Positions 1 through 11,424 of a stretch of 64,000 nt of DNA are shown in pieces. The notes beneath the pieces were generated by a model, which made no database searches, was not told where the DNA came from, and saw only the letters and a list, made by a program, of their open reading frames with translations. Both the position numbers and the translations under genes were made by a program. The DNA is from Metallyticus violacea. Lineage: Eukaryota > Arthropoda > Insecta > Mantodea > Metallyticidae. How positions within the stretch are numbered: position 1 is the first letter of the stretch; every line of letters starts with the position of its first letter. The DNA lies in contig CM060846.1 in assembly GCA_030762175.1 (NCBI GenBank), forward strand, positions 178,437,041 through 178,501,040. The letters run 5' to 3'.

Positions 1-770
1 CTTCCTGGATAAGCTACCTTATGGTACATGTGAAATTCATACAGGATTGGAATATATGTTTTTATTTTTGGTATATTTTTTTTTTTCAGAGTTATAATAG
101 GAAACATTTATAAAGCCATAATCATATTCAATTGACATGTATTATTGGATTTAAATTAGAAATGAGTTCTCGATATGTACTCAAGTACCGATACTAAACG
201 ATATCCCTGTAATTGAATTATATATATTTTTTTCGATACTTTGTTAATACAACATCTTATAATTAATAGTCTCAAGCAGCGCATTTCAAAATGGTGGCAG
301 AAAACACGTGTCCCATTCATAAACTTCTAAATGGTAGATAACAAGTACCAACGAATTGGCTGCGCCTGATCGCCGAATCCTGTAATTAAGCGACCCCTCC
401 TTCGCGTATTTCTGCGGATAATATAGCGACCGTATACCTTAGCTGTAAATTTATTTAAAAATCAAGTACTGGTTCGGAGCTGGAGAGACGGATAATCAGA
501 GGAATGTGCTGATAAGGCAATGTGTCAAAGGAGTGCATTAATCATGGGTAACGCACTATCGTAAACGGAGCTTGTGCTTGTGCTATGATGCGTTTAGAAA
601 ACATTGACCACTTACAGGCTGAAGTTGATATGCTTTACGCTTCCTAACTTAACTAATAAAAATAATTAAACTAATTAAGAGATTTCATTTAATGTCACTA
701 CATATTATAAACTCGTTAATTTATATTAATTTTGTCCGTTTATTAATGCATGCCATTAATACAGATTTTT
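1..770. other. AT-rich sequence, nothing recognised
   Basis: No reading frame of useful length, no tRNA-like boxes and no terminal repeats were seen. It may be intergenic or intronic. Confidence 0.4.
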
Positions 771-1054
771 ACCACCCGGGTGGCAAAGGTCGTTAAGGTG
801 CGGATTCGCGAGCGACAGGCCTGGGGTTCGATTCCCGCCAGGACTGTCCTCCCTAACTGGGGTTTCTTCCAGGTTTTCCTCAATTCTCATAAATGGCAAA
901 TGCCGGGGAGGTACCATAAACATAAGCCGGAAACGTTTTCTTTAAAAAAAATTCTTCCCCAATTTATCATTTCATTTCATTTTATGTATCATCAGTGTCC
1001 ACCGCCTGTGGTACTTCAGTGGTCAAATTGGTCGTTAAACCTTTAAATAAAAAT
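771..1054 (+). mobile_element. SINE-A copy, full length, diverged
   Basis: tRNA-derived SINE. The head has an A box (ggtggcaaaggtcgttaagg) and a B box (ggttcgattcccgcc) spaced as in a Ser/Leu-class tRNA. The body and tail match the other copies here: the 'aaatggcaaatgccgggga' block, then 'caccgcctgtggt' and a degraded 'cgttaaac' end with an A-rich tail. It is more diverged than the copies at 32.7 or 35.3 kb, and no clear target duplication is visible. Confidence 0.85.
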
Positions 1055-1454
1055 ATAATTTTTAGTTACAACGGGGTAAATATATAAAACTTTGTGTGTT
1101 GGTTGATATCCTGACGTGTGTATTTACAAATATTACAAAGGAGGGTTGTCTCCTCGCCCCAATATATAACAGAAAGGGGCGTCTATATTCAGGAGGGGGG
1201 AGAAAAAGTCATCGGTAAGGCTTGCATATTAATTTCTCCACCACTCTTAGCAAGATTTGTACCTTGGACCACGCAAGTTTAGTGTGTGTGTTAAAATGAA
1301 AAATAAGCTTTTGTAACAATCTAACTACAATAATAAAAACTAGATGAGCAGAAATGTATAATACATAGTATATAGCATGTATACACACACGCGCGCACAA
1401 ATATATATATATTTTAAAAGGAATGTAAAAAGCTCTTCTTAGAAGACCTGACAC
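1055..1454. other. No gene; short CA/CG/AT low-complexity tract
   Basis: Contains an alternating ACAC/GCGC/ATAT tract near 1382-1412. Nothing else was recognised. The 81-codon minus-strand frame here has no recognisable motif. Confidence 0.4.
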
Positions 1455-1733
1455 AACTTAAAATGCACAAAGGCGTGCTGCATTTAAAGTAAGGAGCACA
1501 TAAAGACACTGTAAAACATTGTTCGAGGCAGTGTAAGACAATGTGGAACACTGTTGAGGTCACTGGAGGCACTGTAGAACATTGCTGAAGTTACTATATT
1601 TCGAACTTGCGACGGACTCCTGATCGCGTAGCTGGAGAACAAGGGCTAAGTCTAGCAAAACACACGGTTTGTGTGCCTTACAGTCTGCTGAGTTGGCGGG
1701 CAGAGGAACCATTTAAAAAAAATGAAATTTCTA
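1455..1733. repeat. Left terminal repeat of the PLE (inverted pLTR)
   Basis: Its reverse complement matches 3556-3832, with roughly nine bases in ten identical by eye and only short indels. The outer edge is aacttaaaatgcac, the inner edge aatgaaatttct. It contains ctatatttcgaact, the same core found in the 79-bp foldback at 21.9 kb. Confidence 0.9.
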
Positions 1734-1734
1734 T

Positions 1735-1784
1735 TTGCTTTTTTTCTTTCTTTCTTTCTTTCTTTCTTTCTTTTTTTTTTTTTT
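1735..1784. repeat. (TTTC)n / poly-T microsatellite inside the PLE
   Basis: A pyrimidine run of CTTT units ending in a long T tract, directly inside the left PLE repeat. Confidence 0.9.
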
Positions 1785-1799
1785 AATTTACAACAGTGA

Positions 1800-3516
1800 A
1801 CATTGCTCCATCTTAACTCAAGATTCTACTCATTATTGTAATTTTAAAATTCAACCATTTGTAACTACAGGAGCCCCCAGTGAGGGTCTCACTCAAACTG
1901 AAATTGCACTTTTAACTCCTTTTTTTCCCGTACTACTTCCATTTACTTTATCCAAAAAATCCACAAGGTAGGCTGCCCTGGACGCCCTATTGTTGCTAGT
2001 GATGGCAGCCCCACCGAAAGAATTTCAGCCTTGGTTGACTTTTACATCAAACTTATAGCTTCCTCCAGGCCTTCTTACATCAAAGATTGCTTCCACTTCC
2101 TAGAAATTTTAAAGGGAGTGACTCTAGATCAGTTTGAAGATATCTTATTGGTCACTGTGGATGTGTCCTCATTGTACATAAACATTCCACACGAGGAAGG
2201 ACTAGAAGCGATGACACATTTGTTACACATGCGTAATCCACCCCATGTTCCCTCCACTGAGTTTATCTGCCAACTAGCCCATCTTGTGCTTATCTATAAC
2301 AGTTTTGCCTTTGAAGGTCAGCATTTCCTTCAAATTAAAGGGACAGGGATGGGCACCAGAATGACCCCTTCCTACGCCAATGTATTCATGGCTAGATTAG
2401 AAGAAAAGTTCCTTCATTCAGAATCGCTAGCCCCCTTTGGTTTGGCGTAGATTTACTGATGACATTGTTATCATCTGGACCCACGGCATCGCCTCCTTTG
2501 ATGCTTTTTTTTGTGCTAGGCTAAACACTAATTACTCAGTTACTTTTACCTCCCCAGTCTCTCGAACTCAAACCACTTTTCTAGACCTTGATATCCGGTT
2601 GGTTAACAAAAACTTCCTAACGTCGGTTCACATTAAACCGAGCAATTTTCAGCAGTGTTTACATTTTGACAGTTGCCACCCTTCCCATATTAAAAAAAAC
2701 TATTCCGTTTTCTTTATGACTCCGGGGACATCACATCTGCAATAACCTTAAGTCACTAGATGACTATATCACCAAGTTAACTGACAAATTGACTGATCGC
2801 GGTTATCCTTGTGCCATGTTTCAGTCGAGAGTTCTGTCTTCCCGCCAACACCCCACGCCTCAGATCTTGGAACAAACTGATAATAATCAGTTGAATTTTA
2901 TAGTTGCCTATTTCCCCGGTCTAGAACGCCTTAAACCAATCCTAAAGGAATGTTTCAGTATTCTTAAGCAGAACCTTACTACATCAGCATTGTTTCACAA
3001 ACCGCCACGCCTAAGTTTCAGGTCCCCACATGACCTAAAAACCATACTGAACAAGAAACTAACTCTACATTTGTTTTTCAACCTACACCTGGGTCTTATC
3101 CATGAAACGGAACGAAATGTAAAACTTGTGCCTTAATAACGCCTAGTACATCCTTCTTCAGTCCGACACTTAAGTCAGAATTCAAAATTCGTATTTTTGC
3201 TAATTGTGCCTCCACTAACGTGATATACATGCTCCAATGTAAATTTTGTCCTGCTTTCTACATTAGTTTAACCCTTACCGCAGTTTCACTCAGAATGAAC
3301 AATCACAGATGCTCTGTCAAAACCTGCTCTTTTTTACCTGTGGCCCACCTTCACCTCTCTGTTTTCTGTTTTCTGTTCACTGATACTTGTTTTTCTTTAA
3401 TACTCTTAGATGCGGTATTTCCTACTTGTTCTACCAGTAAGCTCAGAGGCAGAGAGATGGCGGCTATTGTTCTTCACATTGCACGCACCCCTACAGGCTT
3501 AAACATCTCTCTTTAA
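1800..3516 (+). pseudogene. PLE reverse transcriptase with C-terminal GIY-YIG remnant, broken
   Basis: The protein would copy PLE RNA into DNA. In PLEs an RT related to telomerase RT is followed by a GIY-YIG endonuclease. In order I see a KIHK motif followed by GCPGRPIVASDGSPTERISA (about 1957-2025), then TVDVSSLYINIPHEEG (RT, about 2153-2200), KGTGMGTRMTPSYANVFMARLE (split here in prose: KGTGMGTRM, then PSYANVFMA), the catalytic block RRFTDDIVIIW (2443-2475) and FLDLDIRLV (about 2580). A second segment, DRGYP...QSRVLSS, follows. The GIY-YIG part is IYMLQCKFCPAFYIS (3223-3267), where the usual YIG reads YIS. The frame shifts near 2440 and 2745 and stops at 3136, so no single protein can be made. 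The N-terminus upstream of the KIHK block is not recognisable. The product must be non-functional. I am confident of the family from the motif order, not from a search. Confidence 0.88.
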
Positions 3517-3555
3517 AAAATAAATAAATAAATAAAAATTCCCACCAGCAACCAG

Positions 3556-3832
3556 AAATTTCATTTTTTCTAAGTTGGTTTCTCTGCCCGCCAACTCAAC
3601 AGACTGTAAGGCACACAAACCGTGTGATATGCTAGACTTAGTCCTTGTTCTTCAGCTACGCGATCAAGAGCCCATAGCAGGTTCGAAATATAGTAACTTC
3701 AGCAATGTTCTACAGTGCCTCCAGTGACCTCAACAGTGTTCCACATTGTCTTACAGTGTCTCGAACAGTGTTTTATAGTGTCTTTGAGTGTCCCTTACTT
3801 TAAATGTAGCACGCCCTTGTGCATTTTAAGTT
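3556..3832. repeat. Right terminal repeat of the PLE (inverted pLTR)
   Basis: Inverted partner of 1455-1733. On the plus strand it carries gagcc...ggttcgaaatatag, which can be read as stem II followed by the GAAA box of a hammerhead ribozyme. The CUGAUGA box that should precede it is degraded (cgatcaa). Confidence 0.85.
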
Positions 3833-3879
3833 ACACACACACACACACACACACACAGACACACACACACACACACACA
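3833..3879. repeat. (CA)n microsatellite
   Basis: AC repeat with one 'agac' interruption, immediately outside the PLE. Confidence 0.95.
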
Positions 3880-5357
3880 ATAGTACAATTCTCTTCCCTA
3901 AACCGGCGTATTGATTTAGATACTTAGATATTCCTATTCTATTTATGTTTGTCTTTTCAATAATATTTCCTATAATTGTGTCATTATTTCCATTTGTAGC
4001 TCATTTCTTAAAGAACTCATCTCAGAGAGTGAACCCGTAAGGAAACGAAATTCTTTCTTTTTCGAATATCATATAAAATTTGGGACATGTAGGAACTTCC
4101 TTTCTCACTAAATAAAATTCGTCTATGCAGCAGAGTATCCCATTCTTGCCATAAACATTCGAATTCACTTTTGTACGCTCCTGGAGTAGGTAGAGAAGAC
4201 TCGCCGGCTTCAACCGCTTCTCTTCTTATCCTGATACTTGTTATCACTGAAACACCCGATATAGTGGGATACACATAAGTTTGATTGTTTTAATCTAAAC
4301 GTTATTACTTCGACTCATTACAATCAGCTATTCCTCGAGCTTCACTATGTATACTTTTTCCTTTCTTTCGTTGTTGTGGCACATCCATTATTTGTATTTA
4401 TATATAATATCCTGTCCAATATATATACAATAAATAAAACATAAAACACTACACTAACATTTAACTAAAACATGTTATTTAAAACGCCCAACTCTTCCCT
4501 ATTAATATTCTGCTTTCGCTAACTCAAGGAGAACAGACCGCCGTAAGTATTTGAATAGATGGCACACACGCAATGAGTAATGTTTTACTCGGCAGATAAA
4601 ACGCTCCTCCCCCGCATACTTCGCTAGACTAACTCTCCAGCTGCCAACAGTATCAGCACAGTATGAAGTAGACCTTTTCGAACGTAGTATTTCGTTAGTC
4701 TAGCGGGTTTTTAAATTTTAACGCGTATGGAAAAACTACTTTCTCCTGCAACATAACCTAATTTCCGAGAGTACAATATTAAGAGACTTTTGGTAAACAT
4801 GTATTATTTATTAAACTCTCTAAATAACACTAACTTATTGTCATAATATCGCACTTCAGTGGCTTTGGTATGAAAGTTGCTTTTATAACACTAAGAACTA
4901 GTTATATTTAGGTCGTTTGTAAATTTGAATTGATGGTTGAGGTTGCAGTTTCGTGGTGTACCTTTTTCGCATAATATGAGTGCAGTTTGAAATTATTTTC
5001 ATTTTGATAACCGCGTCATTTGCTGCATTTGTAAAAATGACAAAACTGTATGCCGATACATTCAGTTAGATTATACCCTAAAATTAAGTGCTTGGGATGT
5101 TACATCACATGCTCAGTTTCAGCTTTTCGTAGATTTCATGCTCCAAATTATTGGCATTATTGATTTTTCAGAAATCATGTATTTAATCACATTTATATTT
5201 CATGTTATTTCAATGTTGTATATACTGCGCCCTGTAGCAGTTTGCGTTGCTGAACACAGTCGCTGACTGAACCAAAGGACATGGAATCTAAACCTTTCAG
5301 CGTATTTTGATAAGAATAATAACTTGATATATAATCATAGAAAGCTTATTACACTTC
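3880..5357. other. No gene recognised
   Basis: AT-rich sequence with short frames (for example 4017-4274, minus) that have no recognisable domain. Confidence 0.4.
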
Positions 5358-5366
5358 GAATTTATA

Positions 5367-5418
5367 ATTTTTGAGTAGTGTTTAACGCCCGTTTCACTAC
5401 TGAGGCACCACAGACTGT
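5367..5418 (-). mobile_element. Mini-SINE: 3'-tail-only SINE-A insertion
   Basis: On the minus strand only the last ~50 nt of SINE-A are present, starting at (a)gtctgtggtgcctcagtag and ending cgggcgttaaacac plus an A-rich end. The flanks gaatttata (5358-5366) and gaatgtata (5419-5427) are a 9-bp target duplication with one mismatch, so this appears to be an insertion event in itself and not a deletion remnant. See the finding on tail units. Confidence 0.65.
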
Positions 5419-5524
5419 GAATGTATACCTTGACATTATAAGTTCTTAAAATGGTACTTATTAAACTATATATTGCAAGTTTTAAGATTATAAGTATTTC
5501 AGGAAAATATGCCCAGATTCCAAA

Positions 5525-5850
5525 TTATTCTGCAGTAAGTTCATGCTCATGCGGTTACGTTTGGAGCTCACATTCAGGATCTCTGGTTTCGATTCCTCAT
5601 GGGACCGGGGTTTCTTCCGTTGCTTTTCTCAGTCTTCAAGAAAATGCCGAATTTTATCTTCATTGCCACGGCCTCCTTTCCTTCCGTTCTCTTATCTGTT
5701 GTTTCATGTCGTTTCTCATTAAGTATTCGTTTCTTTGCGCGTGCATGCGGCTGCTCTCCTTTTCTCTGCTGCTCAGCCTTGCGTCTCTGGAAAATATTTG
5801 TCTGGTCTTCTTGTCGACTGAGGGTTGTAGTACATAGGAGCGTAGGGGGT
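5525..5850 (+). repeat. Possible tRNA-headed SINE fragment, SINE-C-like
   Basis: gcggttacgtttgg and tggtttcgattcctc are placed like A and B boxes. The intervening 'cattcaggatct' resembles the SINE-C head (cattcgggaagatc at 32.0 kb). The body is C/T-rich and ends near 'tctggtcttcttgtcgactg'. It fully underlies a 128-codon open frame (5451-5837), which I therefore do not treat as a gene. It could also be an unrelated tRNA-like SINE. Confidence 0.35.
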
Positions 5851-5890
5851 TACGTTGGCTGGCTGCTGGTGTGGATCGTCAAGGCGGTAC

Positions 5891-6172
5891 ATTTTACCTT
5901 CACGGGTGGCCGAGGTAGTTAAGGCGCGGATTCGTGAGCGGGAGGTCTGGGTTCGAATCCCGCCAGGACAGTCCTCCCTGACTGAGGATTTTTCCAGGTT
6001 TTCCCCAGTCCTCATAAATGGCAAATGGTGGGATGTACCTTAAATTTAGGCCTGGAACGTTTCCTACCTTAAAAAGAAATCCTTTCAAATATATCATTTC
6101 ATCTCATGTGTCATCAGTGTTCCATCGCCTGTGATGCCTTTGTAGTGAAAACGGGCGTCAAATACCATTCAT
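5891..6172 (+). mobile_element. SINE-A copy with target duplication
   Basis: Full-length copy with A box gtggccgaggtagttaaggc and B box gggttcgaatcccgcc, ending cgggcgtcaaataccat. The flanking tcaaggcggtac (5879-5890) and tcaaggtggtac (6173-6184) form a 12-bp target duplication with one mismatch. Confidence 0.95.
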
Positions 6173-6184
6173 TCAAGGTGGTAC

Positions 6185-7867
6185 TTACAGCCGGTTTGGG
6201 ATACACAATGGGTGGATCATAACCACACCCCTAGCTCTTCTAATCCTAATTATAATAAGTAATTTATAGAAAATTGTAATCATTTCAATTTACCCCTCAG
6301 TTCTTTTCATTTTAAAAACCCAGAAACATTATCCTTTAGTATATTTCACTGACATTCATAGACCCATTTTTGACACACCTTAGAGTTCATTGTGTTTCCT
6401 GTCATCTGTTTTTTGAACACATAAATAGGCAGGCATTTTGTTTTTTATTGGTCTGCAGTTTACGAATTCTTCTGCTCAGAAATTAGGTTATTCATCGTCC
6501 TGTGAAGGCCTTATATGACTAACTACTACCTCCTGCCCAAGAAGAGGAAGAATAACCTTTTTCTGCCTAAGGAATTTACTCGGCTTGTAATATTTTCATA
6601 TTATAAATTATGACCTATTTAGGAATACTTTATAATCAGCTAAGTTCATGTACAGAATATTAGGGCCTTGTAAGTCCATGCCAGTAAAGGTAAATCATTT
6701 TACGAGAACTGTGAAGTAACTTTAAGCAGCGACCATTTAAGTTAAGCCCAGTGCACATTATTAAGTTTCAAAGTATATGTTTATCAAACTCTGTAGGTTC
6801 CTTTCTATAACTTTAACTTTGTTTAAATAAATAGAAACAGCACCAAACTGTGGAATTTTCTCACACAAAGGTATTCTTACGGTCCAACTGCAGCCATTAT
6901 ATCACTAAGGCTCTAGATATAATTGAACAAGAAAACAATTTTAAGTATTACATTTTTATTGACATTTATCCCAAAGAATTACTGAAATAGATTTATGATT
7001 AATGGTGAATCCTAGCGCGCCGAGCACAAATACAAAAGACGCAAAAACATAGTTATGGGTAGTTCCGCCACTATATATTGTGGGAAACTACCAGTTGGGA
7101 CCCAGCTATAATGGTGGTCGTAATTAACTATTTCCTCAACCCTGGTGCCGCAGCGCGAGTGCCGAACTTTCCCTATTCCCCCCTCATATACACGCACACA
7201 TTCTTTCACCGTTTTCGCTGGCCAACCTGAAGGTGAGTTGATTTAACCTCGTCGCCTCCCTGTGCTTGCTGCGAATCGCCCCAAGAGGCATTTACATATT
7301 GCCGCTCTTTTCGATCTGTATTTTTCAATTTCAAAGGGGAAAAGAAGGTACGATAGCGGAATTGTAGCAATTGAAGTTCACGATATAGCTATTGTTTTCT
7401 GTCTAGTGGAAATGCTGATTTACCATTTCAATTACAGAATTATAGAATAGAAGTACGCATAATATTCAACGGCGGTTTTTTTAAGCAACACGCATAAACG
7501 TTCATAGAATCATTTCAACCGTTTAAAGAAAATATTAGATTTCAAACAAAGGGTTAAAACGATTAATCGCCTGATACACTGATTTTATTTCTGTAATTGA
7601 ACACTGTGTATTGTTCTGTTATTCAGGTACTTTGCAACTGGAGCAAATTTTCATCTCGAAAGGATATCTTTGTCTTCCAATGTATCCAAGCCAGTGGACT
7701 CCCCTCTGCGATCACCCTACAATAACAATAATAGTTGTTTTTTGTTGGCATTTATTACAGTTACTGGTGTTATGTTTGCTACTATCTGTATAAGTTGCGT
7801 TTGTCTAAGGCACAGTTACACGATGCATAAATCCAGAAATCCCTTTGTACACTGTTATTATCTATCG
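6185..7867. other. No gene recognised
   Basis: AT-rich. Short frames at 7012-7209 (minus) and 7262-7450 (plus) show no known motif. Confidence 0.4.
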
Positions 7868-7879
7868 CACAGTACGAGA

Positions 7880-8149
7880 ATGAATGAATAGTGTTTAACG
7901 CCCATTTTTACTACAGACGCGCCACAGACGATGGGCACTGATGACACATGAGATGAAATGATATATTGGGAAAGGATATTTTTTTTAAGGAAGGAATCGT
8001 TCCAGGCCTAAGTTTGGGTACCTCCCCGGCATTTGCCACTTATGAGGGTGAAAACCTCAGTCAGGGAGGGAGGTCCTGGCGGTATTCGAACCCAAACCTT
8101 CCGCTCACGAGTCCGCGCCTTAACGACCTCGGCCACCCGTGACGGTACA
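7880..8149 (-). mobile_element. SINE-A copy with target duplication
   Basis: Minus-strand, near full length. The duplicated target is cacagtacgaga (7868-7879) and cacagtatgaga (8150-8161), with one mismatch. Confidence 0.93.
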
Positions 8150-8469
8150 CACAGTATGAGAGATCGTGTACTGTACCTGTAACATCATTTGAAGGAAGCT
8201 ATATCCTGCCTTCATTTAGTATCTAATTAAGCGACGAAGGTCAAGATTGAAAACAATTCAATAATAGGTTGAATTTACGTGAGTTAGTTGGAGCCAATGA
8301 CGACAAAAATATTCAAACTGAAGCACCTACACACAGCGGTTCCCACATTTTTTGTCTCAAACAGTTTTCATTACTGTTTTGTTATAAGAAAAGCGGTTTG
8401 CAGTACTGAAGCCACAATCATATTTCTCCTACATCTAACAATAATGGTTCCCAAATGACTGCTTCATCT

Positions 8470-8570
8470 GTCATTGATTCCACGCTCGCACTTGCAGATA
8501 CCTTATATGCTCTATTAGGTTCAGGTCGTGCGATTTTGCCGGGCACTATATAACTTTGACTTCCGGATGG
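8470..8570 (-). pseudogene. Tc1-like transposase scrap (third-catalytic-residue region)
   Basis: Minus-strand translation gives CPAKSHDLNLIEHIRYLQVRAW, close to the conserved Tc1-family segment WPAKSPDLNPIEH that lies between the second and third catalytic acidic residues. Only about 25 codons can be recognised. Flanking sequence in 8.4-9.1 kb may belong to the same element but cannot be assigned. No terminal inverted repeats were seen. A chance match is unlikely but possible. Confidence 0.45.
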
Positions 8571-11370
8571 TCCTACATCCATGTTTTTGTCATATTGTTG
8601 ATTTGATTAGGTTAATGTTTGGCATTTCGCCAGCAGGATAAAATGCACGAACACTGAGAATAATGCATTCCTCTCGAACTTACGCGTTTCCTCGGATGTA
8701 TCCTACAATACTCAGCGAGTTCACTTACACCTGCTGCATTGTTCAACTCCAGAATGTCCTACTAGTGCGATCGCTTCTAGCTTTGGCTAAAGTCTTATTG
8801 GGCGAAGAGTTTTTTACTTTTGCGACGTCAGAGAGAAAGACACCCATCATTGTCAGATGAAAAAGCTTTTTTATCTATACGTAGGTATGCTATACTTCCT
8901 CTCGAAGGAGGTATTCAAGAGCAAAGGGATAAATACTTCCCAAAATTTAGGTATCAAGACCTCCTTTCTACCAACTCGGCGATGGTGGATCCAAAAATTG
9001 TGGAGCTATTTACAAGCTATGCAATTGTTTTCGAAAAGTGCAGGTTCCATTTCTAAGTGCTTGGGGGAAGTAAGGTAGGTGGTGTCTAAGTTGTAATCCA
9101 ATGTTGGTTTCCACTAATTGAGGGTAAAATTTCCGGGAACGGCCTGACTTATGCATTATCTTCTAACCTAGTCTCGTTTTTCTTGGAATCGAGCAATCTA
9201 ATATGAACACAGCCTCCCGATTGCTTTGACAATGTCTGTAACAGGACTACATCATTTTTACTTTCGAACAAACCTTCTTTTAGTTCGTCTGATGTGTATG
9301 ACACTGTGATCAATGTCTCATTGCCAAGCTCTTGAACTCCTCCTTGGTCTTACGGTAAGCATGTTTACCTACAACGCCAGAAGTTCTGTTTCAGCTGCCT
9401 AGATAGGATTTTTCTGGAATTTTTCCTTATCCTGAAAAGATGAATGCCAGCTAAGTTTAAGCGTTGTAAGCTTCGAGGTCATTTTCGCACTCTTTGTATG
9501 AAAATATTCATTCAACTCTCTTAGAACTATTAAGGAACCTAAACAGTAACAAAAGGAAAGAGAGAGAGAAAAATTGCAAGCTCTTTAAGCTACATAAATA
9601 CATCAAGGCTAAATCAAGTACATTTATAATCGTGAATGGTTCATTCAGTAATAATGCCCACACTGCATTCCCTAATCGTAAACACTTTGTTCCTTTCTGT
9701 CTGTCATTGCAGCGGTTTCAAATGTAGTAAATACTGAATTTTAGCCCTGAAGTTTAACTAAATGCAGTGGAAAATACAAAGGTGACAAAGATGATAACAT
9801 TATTAAGCTATACTTTTGCCACATTAATCCGCTTAACCAATTGTTTCCAAGTACCTTGGTGTTTTGTAATATTTTAAGTAGTTACGGAATTAAGAACAAT
9901 TCAACGGAAACAATGTCATTAATTATTATTTTAATAAAGCAATTTTTAGAATTTTAAAGCCTTTGGGTATAACATTGTCGTTATAATATTACATTGGAAG
10001 CAGTTACGTTTATTATATAATATTTTAATAATTATTAATAATTTTTGTTGTAGAACATTGATTCTTATCTGGCATATTAAATCAAAAAGGCGCGAATGGA
10101 CTTACTGTGAGTAATGTGCGACTGAAGATCAGGAACGAGTGAAATTAATACAGTAGACTTTGTTTACGCTTTTTAAAGCAATACTTTTTTCTTCCGCAAT
10201 TGTACATAAATCGGGAAAAAGAATAGCGTCTAGACAATAAATACTGCTATGGAAAATCCTTCAAAAGTCAGCTGGCAGTAGTCTGTTGCGCTTATCAGAA
10301 ATGGAAGAGGATTTGAGGGGATGCGATCGATAAAAACAAACTCAGATATATTGTACGGAAAATATGAAAAACTTTGTAGGCGTGTAAGGAATTACCAATT
10401 TCTTTTTCTCCTTAGAAACTTATATATATGCTTTTGTAAGTCTGGAAATTAAAATGGTGGTAAAGGAATCCTTTTGAAATATTAAAGGATAAATGGAAAT
10501 AAAATCGCTTGAAGAGGAAAGCCAAATGTGAAGAAGCAATGTGCTCTAAAGTAATATCAAATAGAAAAATATTCTTTTTTTAAACAAAATAATTTTGTGT
10601 GTACTGGGAAACTAGAATTGATGTACCTTAAAAGAGCACGTTACAAGGTGTCTTCTAACTTTAAATAAGAAAAGAAAACTGTCCATTGAGTATTAGAAAT
10701 GACAATTAATGTAAAATTATAAGGAAAAACATAACACGCTTTTTTCTTAAAGAAAATTAAACATATCAGAAACTAATCCATACTTAATGAATAAGAGACC
10801 CACCAAACTATAGTGACATAGGATCACATTTATTCCCTTAGGAAGTGATGCGAAACAGACTCTAAAATATCTAGGCCTCGGTATTAAAAGTCTTCCCACA
10901 TCGTGTCGGTCGTTGGTTTCTTCAAACCCTCCTCTCCTTGATTTTGGAATAGGGTAATCCAAAGTCGGACACAAGTCTTTTGATTTATGGACTGCAGTGG
11001 CGATGTCGGTAATAGAACTAACCACATTCCCACATGCCCACTGTGCGTCCTTTCGAAGATATATCTTCGAGTAAGGCATATGGTATCTGTGTCGGGCCAT
11101 GTCCAAAGCTGACAACGCGAAAGCTGCTGTCTTCATTGTAAACCAGAAGATGTTAACCAAACAGTCGTACTCTGTGAGGGTCAGGGGTGAGTTAAATTTG
11201 TAATATGGTACATGTTAACGCGTTTTAAAGGCGGAATTCTTTTTTACTTCATAGTATCACTGTTGCCTCCTGTTGAGTTAGTAGCGAAATGATTTCTTTT
11301 ATTTGCTGCACACTTTAATAACATTAAACTTTGTAAATGTGCCTGGGTAAGTCATTAAGTAAGTTACAAA
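8571..11370. other. Long AT-rich stretch, no recognised gene
   Basis: Contains several 60-137 codon frames. The longest, 10747-11160 on the minus strand (137 codons), starts MVNIFWFTMKTAAFALSALD. It has no recognisable domain, no signal of splicing and no neighbours that would support it, so I leave it unassigned. It could be part of an unidentified repeat. Confidence 0.35.
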
Positions 11371-11424
11371 TGGATAGAGAGCTTAAACAAACTAGAGCAT
11401 TGATTTGAAAAATATTTATAATTC

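Larger units (their letters stand above)
1455..3832 (+). mobile_element. Penelope-like retroelement flanked by inverted terminal repeats
   Basis: A ~2.4-kb element whose ends are an inverted pair of ~278-bp repeats (1455-1733 and 3556-3832) around a decayed reverse transcriptase and GIY-YIG reading frame. Penelope-like elements (PLEs) are known to carry LTR-like repeats (pLTRs) in direct or inverted arrangement, which fits. The internal region is short for an autonomous PLE, the frame is broken several times, and the ends run into simple sequence ((TTTC)n inside, (CA)n outside). The copy should be dead. No target duplication could be read because of the CA repeat at the right edge. Confidence 0.85.

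Noticed and set aside
3656..3702. Active hammerhead ribozyme in this copy
   Set aside because: The CUGANGA box is damaged in both PLE repeats; only a remnant can be argued.
5451..5922. 128- and 107-codon overlapping open frames
   Set aside because: They lie over a tRNA-headed repeat and the start of a SINE-A copy, both frames are open by composition, and no domain is seen.
9100..9380. N-terminal half of the Tc1-like transposase scrap at 8.5 kb
   Set aside because: Minus-strand frames gave only vague resemblance to a helix-turn-helix; no catalytic block could be placed.
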